Below, in pieces: positions 1 to 5,574 of a stretch of DNA of 5,574 nucleotides. Position 1 is the stretch's first letter; the number at the start of each line of letters is the position of its first letter. Both the position numbers and the translations under genes were made by a program. The notes under the pieces were generated by a model, which made no database searches, was not told the origin of the DNA, and worked only from the letters and a program-made list of their open reading frames with translations. Source of the stretch: Phycisphaerae bacterium (GTDB lineage Bacteria > Planctomycetota > Phycisphaerae > UBA1845 > UTPLA1); the NCBI GenBank assembly GCA_029259995.1, contig JAJDEC010000540.1, positions 1-5,574 of the forward strand. Reading direction: 5' to 3'.

Positions 1-1642
1 CGCCGCAGGGTTCGGGCAGCGCGACCGTCAGGATGCACTGCGGGGCTTGTCCATCCGCGATGAACGCTCGTATGGCGACTTCGCCGGAATCGTTCATCGG
101 TCGGGGTTTGCCATCTTCCCCGCCGGCCCCGCCGAACCCGAAGAGAATGCTCAGCCGGCTGTACGGCGTACCCAGCAGTTCGGGCGTTTGCGTGGTATCG
201 ATGATGCGCGACAGCGACAAACCATCGTGCAGATAAATGCCGAATCGATTACCGGTAAATCGCCCCCGAAAAATCACCTGTCCGGACGAATTCATCACGA
301 AATGATCGAGAGCGTTGAACGTCGATCCCGCCTGGTCCGGCACGGGATCGGAAAAGTCGACAATCTTCAATATTTGACCATCGGATTTTCGATACAGACC
401 GCCAGAAGCAGAGCCTCCCGTCAGCGCCGCGCCGAATACGATCTCCCCGTTGCCGTTGATGATCGGCGGCTCGAAGGCGGCATAGGATGCGCCCGGCTGC
501 CCCGGAACCGGAATCGCGCCGGATCGGTCGACGATGGTCTCCAAGACGCCCGATGGGCTCGCGACGTACAGCCCCTCGTTGCCGTTTCCTTGAGAGTAGC
601 GCGCTTTGAAGACGACAGCGCCTGCGTCGTTCATCCCGGGAAAGTTGAAGATGTCCGAGAAAACAGCACCAGGCGGCTGGTTCGGCGGCTGCATCGACGT
701 GTCGGCAACGCGCATCAACGTCTGCGTGTCGTTCACGAAACGATACATGCCGGAGCCCGCTCCGAACGAGAAGGCGCCGGCAAACGCTACGTCGCCAAAG
801 CGATTCATGCACATGAACGGATCAAACGGATTCGTGGGCGTAGGCGGATTGCCGCCAAGTGGGCCGCCGAACAGTGTGCCGGGCTGTCCGGGCGGCGCGA
901 CAGTGTCGTCGGCGATACGCACGATGCCGGTCTCGACATCGCCGTGATAAAGACCGGCGTGCGGCGTCACCGAGATGTCACGCCATTGCGCGATGACGAC
1001 GCTGTGACCTGAATTGCTGAGCAACATCCTCTCGGTATTGAGAAACGGAAACACCAGGAACGCCTCGCCAGGCTGGCCGGGAACGGATTGCGTTGCGCTA
1101 TCGTTGACGATGAGACCGCCGGCGTCGACGCCGCTGAATACGTACGCGCCATGCTCGCTGTCGGCGAACTCGGTCCCCCCGTGGAACAGGACGGCGCCGG
1201 CATCGTTGATCACCGTCGTACTGAATGACTGAAAGTTGCCCGATACCTCGCCCGGCGGCCGGGGACGATCGAATCCATTGTCGGTCAGACGAATCAGCCC
1301 GCCGCCATCGAGCCGAAAAACGCCTTCGTCCGCGCCGCCCGTCGACGTGGTGAATGTGGCGTCGAATGCAACTTGTCCAGACTCGTTGATGCACGGGTCA
1401 GTAAAAATGCGAAACGTGCTGGCCGGCCGACCGGGAACAGCGTCCCCCGACTCAGCAATCTTGGTGAACGTCAGCGCGCCCACCATGATGCCGCCGCGCG
1501 GCGCACCAACGATCGGCTGCAGCTCGACGTGTCGAGCCAACGTCTTCTGAGTTTCAACGTTGATCAGCTCTTCGCCCGACATCCGGACTGCCGAGCTCGT
1601 CACGGCAGTGACTGCAATTCCGAATCTAAGGAATCTGAACAT
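1..1642 (-). CDS. Exported NxxGxxAF tandem-repeat protein, C-terminus cut by the window edge
   Basis: The frame stays open for 547 codons from ATG at 1642 to the left edge, so the 3' end is missing. The protein has a short basic start (MFRFLRFG) and a hydrophobic stretch to about residue 19, a weak but plausible signal peptide. The body carries eight copies of an NxxGxxAF-type motif at residues 86, 146, 209 (degenerate, Ser for Asn), 280, 338, 396, 451 and 517. Most are preceded by a Pro-Gly motif such as VPGQPGEAF (residue 187) or APPGQPGTLF (249). This matches the 'choice-of-anchor tandem repeat NxxGxxAF' family (DUF7453-like), which is probably propeller-like and has no known activity. The last visible residues, LPEPCG, resemble the CG-containing linkers before the dockerins of the two upstream genes, so a C-terminal dockerin probably follows (inference). 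An in-frame ATG at 1651 would add MPA; neither start has a strong ribosome binding site. It lies 39-48 bases after the preceding stop and is probably co-transcribed. Confidence 0.9.
   Translation of the reverse strand, partial: MFRFLRFGIAVTAVTSSAVRMSGEELINVETQKTLARHVELQPIVGAPRGGIMVGALTFTKIAESGDAVPGRPASTFRIFTDPCINESGQVAFDATFTTSTGGADEGVFRLDGGGLIRLTDNGFDRPRPPGEVSGNFQSFSTTVINDAGAVLFHGGTEFADSEHGAYVFSGVDAGGLIVNDSATQSVPGQPGEAFLVFPFLNTERMLLSNSGHSVVIAQWRDISVTPHAGLYHGDVETGIVRIADDTVAPPGQPGTLFGGPLGGNPPTPTNPFDPFMCMNRFGDVAFAGAFSFGAGSGMYRFVNDTQTLMRVADTSMQPPNQPPGAVFSDIFNFPGMNDAGAVVFKARYSQGNGNEGLYVASPSGVLETIVDRSGAIPVPGQPGASYAAFEPPIINGNGEIVFGAALTGGSASGGLYRKSDGQILKIVDFSDPVPDQAGSTFNALDHFVMNSSGQVIFRGRFTGNRFGIYLHDGLSLSRIIDTTQTPELLGTPYSRLSILFGFGGAGGEDGKPRPMNDSGEVAIRAFIADGQAPQCILTVALPEPCG
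71..1387 (-). repeat. Eight protein-level NxxGxxAF repeats within the partial gene
   Basis: The copies read NESGQVAF (residue 86), NDAGAVLF (146), SNSGHSVV (209, degenerate), NRFGDVAF (280), NDAGAVVF (338), NGNGEIVF (396), NSSGQVIF (451) and NDSGEVAI (517). Spacings are 60, 63, 71, 58, 58, 55 and 66 residues. The repeat is clear in protein but not as long identical DNA, so it is an old duplication series rather than a recent tandem expansion. One conserved motif per roughly 60 residues fits one beta-sheet blade or module per repeat (inference). Confidence 0.85.
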
Positions 1643-1690
1643 GGCAGGCATCTCTGAACAGGGGGCGTTCGCCAGAATAGACAGAGTCAA

Positions 1691-2407
1691 TCACGATTGA
1701 AGCAACGCCGTCACGAAGAATTCGACATCATCGAACTCGACGGATCCGTTGTTGGTCATATCCGCCGCGCAAAACGTCAGTGGGTCCTGGCTTTCGCCGA
1801 GAAACGTCGCCATGAACAAATCGATGTCGCGACCATCCAGTTCGCCATCTCGATTGGCGTCGCCACTGCCGCAGGGTTGGCACGCCGACATGTCAAAGAC
1901 GAGCGGGGCATTGGGCGTGGACGGAGCCCACGGCGGCGTCGGCCGCCACGTTCCCAACTCGAACCAATACGAACGGCCGTCCTCCAGCACGATGTCTAAC
2001 ATCGGATCGGCTGATGGCGGCGAGCCAGGACACTCATCGTCGGCCGTGGCGATCTCATCTCCGACAAGAAAGCCGCAGCCGTCCACATATACGCGCAATG
2101 CAGCATCCGCCGTGCTGCCGCACATCGCGAGCGTGTAGATACCAGTGCAGGTGCAGTCGTAGCGGAAAAATACGTCGAGATAGGGCATGTCGGGATTCGG
2201 TATCGTATCGGTCGTGCACCCATAGACGCCATTTTCCGAAAGCGGAAGCTGCCATTCGAAAATGTCCGTCGCGCTGGCACAAGTCTCATTGACCGGGGAT
2301 ATACAGAGCTGTCCCGAAGCCGATCGCAGTTGTCCGAGGCATGAAACAGCGAGGACAAACAAGACCGATCGGCTTGGGACCGCCCCGGGGTGGGAGTGGG
2401 ATCGCAT
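1691..2407 (-). CDS. Exported cysteine-rich beta-domain protein with C-terminal type I dockerin
   Basis: The product is 238 residues. Residues 1-33 look like a signal peptide: basic start, hydrophobic VLFVLAVSCLG, likely cleavage after the SASG stretch. Residues 35-175 hold a Cys-rich domain with LDVFFRYDCTCTG (77-89), MCGSTADAALRVY (95-107) and YWFELGTW (147-154). This resembles the beta-sandwich domains common in exported planctomycete proteins, where the CGST/DT-type segment recurs; its function is unknown. Eleven cysteines suggest disulphides and an extracytoplasmic location. Residues 182-238 form a dockerin-like module with two calcium loops, DANRDGELDGRD (183) and DMTNNGSVEFDD (216). 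I chose ATG 2407, one base after the upstream stop, over an in-frame ATG at 2449. The longer start would overlap the upstream dockerin-coding end and put about 14 unrelated residues before the signal peptide. There is no clear ribosome binding site, which fits translational coupling. Confidence 0.85.
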   Translation of the reverse strand: MRSHSHPGAVPSRSVLFVLAVSCLGQLRSASGQLCISPVNETCASATDIFEWQLPLSENGVYGCTTDTIPNPDMPYLDVFFRYDCTCTGIYTLAMCGSTADAALRVYVDGCGFLVGDEIATADDECPGSPPSADPMLDIVLEDGRSYWFELGTWRPTPPWAPSTPNAPLVFDMSACQPCGSGDANRDGELDGRDIDLFMATFLGESQDPLTFCAADMTNNGSVEFDDVEFFVTALLQS

Positions 2408-2411
2408 ATCA
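2405..2411 (-). other. TGA-T-ATG stop/start junction between the two dockerin genes
   Basis: On the minus strand the stop TGA (2411-2409) is followed by one base and then ATG (2407-2405). No purine-rich ribosome binding site lies in the preceding 20 bases, which read as the end of the upstream dockerin. Terminating ribosomes could therefore restart directly. The arrangement supports one transcript and decides the start of the downstream gene. Confidence 0.7.
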
Positions 2412-3563
2412 GGGATTAACCAACAGCTGGGAAAACGCAAAGACATCACTTTGCGTCACCAGATCGTCGCCATCGGCGTCCGCAGCGCAAAACGCGGCAT
2501 CCGGCGGCGAACCCGCGCCGCTTAGCAGGATGCTGACGAACGCCCCGACATCGAGGCCGTTGACGCTGCCGTCTTGATTGACGTCGCCGTTACCCGGGCC
2601 GCCGCAGGTTGCAACCGTGTCGACAAGCGTGATGAGCTCCAGCGAGCCATAGCTGCGCGATGAATCGATCGTCTGAAGTATCGAACCGGTAGCGGGATCG
2701 ACACGAAACAGCCCGCGGCCCTGCCCGAATGTCGAACCGCTGGCGACAAGATAATCACCGCTCGGCAACACGTGAACACCGGCTGGCCCGTTGAATGCAA
2801 ACGTCCGCGATGCATCGAGCACACCGGCCGACGAATACGTACGAACAAGATCGCCAGAACCATCCACCGACACGACAACGTCGCCGTTGGCGAGGACGTC
2901 GATGTCTCGCACCGTCCCGGCGTTGATGTCCTCCAGCGGATTGCCGACGAAAAACCCGACCAACGCGCCAGTCGTCACGTTGACTTCAAGCAGGCGGCGC
3001 TGGCCGATGTCCGCAACGAGTAGATTGCCGTTCGAGAGAATGGCGAGTGCCTCGGGCAGATCCAGATCGGGGGCCGCCTGCATCCCTGCGATGAATTCGC
3101 CCAACGGATCGGCGCCGATGGGATCCGGATCACCATTCGAAAACTTGAAACGATGCACGTCATCGTGCGTCCAATCGGAAGTGAAAAGCGACAGATGATC
3201 ACTGGACGGAGTCATTCCGCGAATGTTGTTCACCGCCTGGCCGGCGATGAGGTTTCCGAGGAAGTTGCCGAACTCGTCGTATTGTGCCACTTTGTCGGCC
3301 GTCGATTGTCCGACGAGGATTGTGCGACTAGGCCCCGCGCACATGGCGTCAACCGGCCAGAGGTTTCCATTGTTCGGAAAATCCTCGGTGACAAGAAAGC
3401 CGAGAATCGCGCCCGTATTCTGATCCAGCTCCTTGATACCCGCGGGCAGGCCGTCGGCCTGGGTATTGGTGAGGAGCAGTTGCGTCGCTATGCCGCCGAA
3501 CAATGGTGCAGTCGTGATGCCAACGATCAGTGCTGCAGAGACGATCGGAGTCGTTCGAAACAT
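2409..3563 (-). CDS. Exported beta-propeller-like protein with C-terminal type I dockerin
   Basis: The product is 384 residues. The hydrophobic start (MFRTTPIVSAALIVGITTAP) is a likely signal peptide ending near residue 24. The middle (about 40-315) repeats blade-like units of NHL/SMP-30 style: ELDQNTGAILGFLV (45), ALAILSNGNLLVADIG (172), DIDVLANGDVVVS (220), VHVLPSGDYLVASGS (263) and LFRVDPATGSILQTI (285). Such proteins usually bind ligands or other proteins, and no catalytic set can be named here. After a CGGPGNG linker, residues 324-384 form a dockerin-like module with calcium loops DVNQDGSVNGLD (327) and DADGDDLVTQSD (362). A weak AAGGG lies 10 bases before the ATG. The start is 147 bases from the PEP-CTERM gene, and the stop is one base from the next gene's start. 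A cohesin partner, if one exists, is outside the window. Confidence 0.9.
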   Translation of the reverse strand: MFRTTPIVSAALIVGITTAPLFGGIATQLLLTNTQADGLPAGIKELDQNTGAILGFLVTEDFPNNGNLWPVDAMCAGPSRTILVGQSTADKVAQYDEFGNFLGNLIAGQAVNNIRGMTPSSDHLSLFTSDWTHDDVHRFKFSNGDPDPIGADPLGEFIAGMQAAPDLDLPEALAILSNGNLLVADIGQRRLLEVNVTTGALVGFFVGNPLEDINAGTVRDIDVLANGDVVVSVDGSGDLVRTYSSAGVLDASRTFAFNGPAGVHVLPSGDYLVASGSTFGQGRGLFRVDPATGSILQTIDSSRSYGSLELITLVDTVATCGGPGNGDVNQDGSVNGLDVGAFVSILLSGAGSPPDAAFCAADADGDDLVTQSDVFAFSQLLVNP

Positions 3564-3710
3564 ATCGTGAGCGCCCTTCTGGGTTACAGCTTGCGCCGTC
3601 TATCGGCGGGCGAGCGGGTTGGATCGGACGGCCCTTCAATGCGCCGCCGACATCACTTCCGTGGATCGATCCGCTTCGAGTGGCTCGATAATTAATCCCC
3701 CGGAAGCCGG
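3564..3710. other. 147-bp spacer between the PEP-CTERM and propeller genes
   Basis: No gene is supported here. On the minus strand the PEP-CTERM stop is followed by a small CCGG-CTT-CCGG hairpin (3700-3710) and an AT-rich patch (3689-3696), then TCGAG-CCA-CTCGA (3676-3688). None has the long GC stem plus T-tract of an intrinsic terminator. A palindrome, GGATCGATCC, sits at 3663-3672. A promoter for the downstream dockerin genes could lie here, but I found no convincing -35/-10 pair. Confidence 0.5.
3654..3682. promoter_or_regulatory. Imperfect inverted repeat centred on GGATCGATCC
   Basis: A perfect 10-bp palindrome at 3663-3672 is flanked by outer CACT (3654-3657) and AGTG (3679-3682) arms offset by one base. 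The centre lies about 100 bases upstream of the propeller gene start. The dyad symmetry is compatible with a dimeric regulator site, but short palindromes also arise by chance, and no known operator is recognised. Confidence 0.2.
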
Positions 3711-4919
3711 CTATCGACGCCGCCGCCGACAGACCACCGCCGCTCCAGCCGAGGCCAACAACGTCAGCGTCGTCGGTTCCGGTACGAATGGAAGCAAGGC
3801 GATTCCGGCGTCGGAATTTGCGCCCAGAGTATTGATCAATGCGAGGAGTTCCGGAAGGTTGAGGATGTCGTGATCGAGCAATTGGGCGTCCCCGACGGCT
3901 GGGGACTGAAAAAACAAGCTGCCGTCATACAGCACGGTCGCCGTTCGCTGTTGATACGTATTCTTTGATCCGTCAAAAAGGTCGAAGACCGCCAGAATGT
4001 CGGCCGCATCGCCAACGGGGGATACACCCGTTGCCAGAGCGAAGGCCTGCGCATCCGTCAGGCCGTCAATCGAACCGTTGAAGATGGTGTTCTGATAATC
4101 GCCAGACGTGCCGAATGTCACGAGTCCGTCATCGAGAACGTCGGCGCCACGAAGTTGGCCAGTGTAAATCCCCGGCGCAAATCCGATGCCGACTCCGGAG
4201 AGACCGGCTTCGAAGAACTGGTTCGGTCCAATATTCTCAGGCGAACCGGAAGCCGCTGTTGGATCGAGATGCATCAGCGTGCTGGCGCTGACACTCAGAT
4301 TGCCGGGTACGTTTGTGACAATTGACTGCGTCCCCCCGGAGCCGATAAACAATGAACCATCGGCCGCACTCGATATGGCATTGATGTCGCCGGTTCCTAT
4401 GTTGCCGGCAACGCCATTCGTGCCTTCACGAAACAGGCGATTGAACGTGTGACCAGTGATGGCTCCGCCGCTGACACTCGTCGGCGTCATCTCCATCAGG
4501 TCCCCGTCCAGAATGTTGCCAAACGCAAACCCTGTCGTCGTCGTGTCTTCATAGCTGATCAGGAACTTCCCCGTATTCGGGTTGAAGTCCATTCCACGCA
4601 TTCCGTTGCGATCATCATCGTTGCCGTCGGGACCGGCCAGCGGACCACTGTCCCAGATCCTGAAGAACTGCCCGGTCGAACCGAGATCCACCAGGCCCGC
4701 ATTGACCGCGGGGACCCATAGCCATATCTCGTCTCCGCGGACGGCCTGCCCATCTCGAAGCAGCGTCCCGTTGGCATTCTCTCCCTCCGCCGCAGTGAAC
4801 AGCACCGGGGCTTCACCAAGGCTCAGAGCCCCAGGTACGTCTGCGTAGGCAGCGGACGCTGAGACGGCAAGGGCCGATAGAATCGACAATATGTACGTTG
4901 TGCTTCGCTTGACTGGCAT
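3711..4919 (-). CDS. Exported PEP-CTERM protein of unknown function
   Basis: The product is 402 residues. Residues 1-26 are a clear signal peptide: MPVKRS, then a hydrophobic run to AAYA, with likely cleavage before DVPG. The C-terminus is a textbook PEP-CTERM signal: VPEP at 379-382, a hydrophobic segment about 383-397, then five arginines at the end. Such signals direct processing by an exosortase, which is not in this window. The central part has blade-like stretches, MRGMDFNPNTGKFLISYED (107) and INAISSAADGSLFIGSGG (179), suggesting a beta-propeller-like fold. It lacks a named catalytic motif, so its function is unknown. I chose ATG 4919 because GGAGGG lies 8 bases upstream and the signal peptide begins there. 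An in-frame ATG at 4949 would add ten polar residues before it. The only cysteine I see (residue 397) lies in the sorting tail. The gene starts a minus-strand run and is divergent from the sigma factor gene. Confidence 0.9.
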   Translation of the reverse strand: MPVKRSTTYILSILSALAVSASAAYADVPGALSLGEAPVLFTAAEGENANGTLLRDGQAVRGDEIWLWVPAVNAGLVDLGSTGQFFRIWDSGPLAGPDGNDDDRNGMRGMDFNPNTGKFLISYEDTTTTGFAFGNILDGDLMEMTPTSVSGGAITGHTFNRLFREGTNGVAGNIGTGDINAISSAADGSLFIGSGGTQSIVTNVPGNLSVSASTLMHLDPTAASGSPENIGPNQFFEAGLSGVGIGFAPGIYTGQLRGADVLDDGLVTFGTSGDYQNTIFNGSIDGLTDAQAFALATGVSPVGDAADILAVFDLFDGSKNTYQQRTATVLYDGSLFFQSPAVGDAQLLDHDILNLPELLALINTLGANSDAGIALLPFVPEPTTLTLLASAGAAVVCRRRRR

Positions 4920-4927
4920 TGACTGAT

Positions 4928-4933
4928 CCCTCC
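4928..4933 (-). promoter_or_regulatory. Ribosome binding site GGAGGG of the PEP-CTERM gene
   Basis: GGAGGG on the minus strand lies 8 bases before ATG 4919. It is the strongest Shine-Dalgarno match in the window and selects this start over the ATG 30 bases upstream. Confidence 0.75.
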
Positions 4934-5144
4934 GATATGAGCTCGCCACCGCGACGAAAATGTAACCGATACCGGGCTACTTCCCCGCGAATGCGGCGAG
5001 GAAACCGACTCGGCGCTGGAATCACACTTGGGGCGGCAATAGAATGGACAGGTTGGAAACGTCGCCAAACGGCGCTCCACCCTCCATGCGGTATACGCAA
5101 GATTCCGTTCGAAGAAGGCCCATCTGCAACAAAGATTTTTTTCT

Positions 5145-5149
5145 GGGAG
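5145..5149 (+). promoter_or_regulatory. Ribosome binding site GGGAG of the sigma factor gene
   Basis: GGGAG lies 7 bases before ATG 5157, a normal spacing that supports this start for the sigma factor. Confidence 0.6.
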
Positions 5150-5156
5150 CGCTCAC

Positions 5157-5574
5157 ATGGCGTCGCAACCGATCCACCGGCATCGCAACGAGCCCTCGGA
5201 CGCTGGTGCGACCGCCGAGATTCTGCCGGTTGTCTACGATGAGTTGCGGCGTCTGGCATCGCGCTTTCTTCAACGGGAACGACCGGACCACACGCTTCAG
5301 CCAACGGCACTCGTTCACGAAGCCTATCTGCGATTGACTCAGCAGGATCAGACGGTCTGGAAGAATCCGGAACAGTTTTTCTGCGTCGCCGCCACCTCGA
5401 TGCGGCGCATTCTCGTTAACCACGCAAAAAGGCGTTTGGCCGTCCGACACGGCGGCGGTCGGAAGATCATCGGATTTGACGACGACAGCTTCGCCCATCG
5501 ACAGCCGAATTCGATGTTGGTGGCTCTCGACGATGCAATCGCCGCCCTCACGGAAATTGACCCGCGCAAGGCGC
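5157..5574 (+). CDS. ECF RNA polymerase sigma factor, planctomycete type, C-terminus cut by the window edge
   Basis: 139 codons are visible and the frame is open to the right edge. The protein directs RNA polymerase core to a set of promoters. Sigma region 2 spans about residues 22-98: VVYDELRRLASRFLQRERP (25), LQPTALVHEAYLRL (47) and FFCVAATSMRRILVNHAKR (74), then a basic RHGGGRK linker. The LQPTALVHEAYLRL and MRRILVNHAKR signatures are typical of the ECF subfamily abundant in Rhodopirellula and related bacteria (TIGR02999 / Sigma70_ECF). LDDAIAALTEIDPRKA (124) begins region 4; the helix-turn-helix that reads the -35 element lies outside. Family members are about 180-200 residues, so roughly 50 are missing. 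No anti-sigma factor gene is visible. In planctomycetes this subfamily often sits beside a Ser/Thr kinase gene (established tendency), which could follow to the right. It is divergent from the exported-protein genes. Confidence 0.95.
   Translation, partial: MASQPIHRHRNEPSDAGATAEILPVVYDELRRLASRFLQRERPDHTLQPTALVHEAYLRLTQQDQTVWKNPEQFFCVAATSMRRILVNHAKRRLAVRHGGGRKIIGFDDDSFAHRQPNSMLVALDDAIAALTEIDPRKA

Larger units (their letters stand above)
4920..5156. promoter_or_regulatory. Divergent intergenic region between PEP-CTERM and sigma factor genes
   Basis: These 237 bases must hold the sigma factor promoter and probably that of the PEP-CTERM gene. On the minus strand TTGGCG (5068-5063) and TTCTAT (5044-5039), 18 bases apart, form a weak sigma-70-like candidate. 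On the plus strand GGAAAC occurs at 5000-5005 and 5055-5060. It resembles the GGAAC -35 core of many ECF promoters, but neither copy has a matching CGTC-type -10 at the usual distance. TGCG-GTATA-CGCA (5087-5099) is a small inverted repeat about 57 bases before the sigma start. A T7 run sits at 5136-5142 without a stem. No gene is supported here. Confidence 0.4.

Noticed and set aside
249..812. Minus-strand open frame of 187 codons inside the repeat protein gene
   Set aside because: It is an alternate frame of the same strand with Arg/Cys-rich composition and no domain. The overlapping frame carries the NxxGxxAF repeats.
47..1012. Plus-strand open frame of 321 codons opposite the repeat protein
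   Set aside because: It is Arg-rich, low-complexity shadow coding antisense to a frame with eight conserved motifs, has no recognisable domain, and reflects GC-rich codon structure.
2337..2354. Lipobox-like LAVSC in the signal peptide of the Cys-rich dockerin protein
   Set aside because: The spacing and residues (Ala at -3) do not fit a good lipobox, and the hydrophobic region continues past the cysteine toward a better signal peptidase I site.
3153..3695. Plus-strand open frame of 180 codons opposite the propeller gene
   Set aside because: It is antisense to a well-supported signal peptide and blade-containing protein, and has no ribosome binding site or domain.
3676..3710. Possible intrinsic terminator after the PEP-CTERM gene
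   Set aside because: The stems are only 4-5 bp and no T-tract follows on the minus strand.
5136..5142. T7 run as a terminator tail
   Set aside because: No GC-rich stem precedes it, and it lies just before the sigma factor ribosome binding site, where a terminator is not expected.
5022..5498. Minus-strand open frame of 158 codons opposite the sigma factor gene
   Set aside because: The plus strand encodes unmistakable ECF region 2 motifs here, so this is its antisense shadow.

Overview
The window reads as chromosomal DNA from a Planctomycetota bacterium, probably Phycisphaerae or a relative. This is an inference from gene content, not a database match. The clues are an ECF sigma factor of the Rhodopirellula/Verrucomicrobium type (TIGR02999-like), type I dockerin-like modules on non-cellulosomal proteins, a PEP-CTERM sorting signal, and a protein built from tandem NxxGxxAF repeats. 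The sequence is GC-rich, and coding sequence fills almost all of it.

Layout: four genes lie on the minus strand and one on the plus strand. Reading the minus strand from the right: a PEP-CTERM exported protein (4919-3711), a 147-bp spacer, a beta-propeller-like protein with a C-terminal dockerin (3563-2409), a cysteine-rich exported protein with a C-terminal dockerin (2407-1691, starting one base after the previous stop), and a long NxxGxxAF repeat protein (1642 to the left edge, incomplete). A 237-bp divergent intergenic region (4920-5156) separates these from the ECF sigma factor gene (5157 to the right edge, incomplete). Two of the five genes run off the window and have no stop codon inside it. 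No stretch longer than about 240 bases lacks a gene.

How the genes fit together: all four minus-strand products look exported, with N-terminal signal peptides of varying clarity. Three of them also carry surface or cell-wall protein features: one PEP-CTERM signal and two dockerins. The fourth, the repeat protein, is cut where a dockerin would be expected to begin. The three leftmost genes probably form one transcription unit, perhaps including the PEP-CTERM gene. The divergent sigma factor is a plausible regulator, but nothing in the sequence proves it. I saw no RNA gene, CRISPR array, insertion sequence, convincing intrinsic terminator or replication origin. No clear new defence or mobile system is visible. 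The most notable content is the surface-protein cluster itself.
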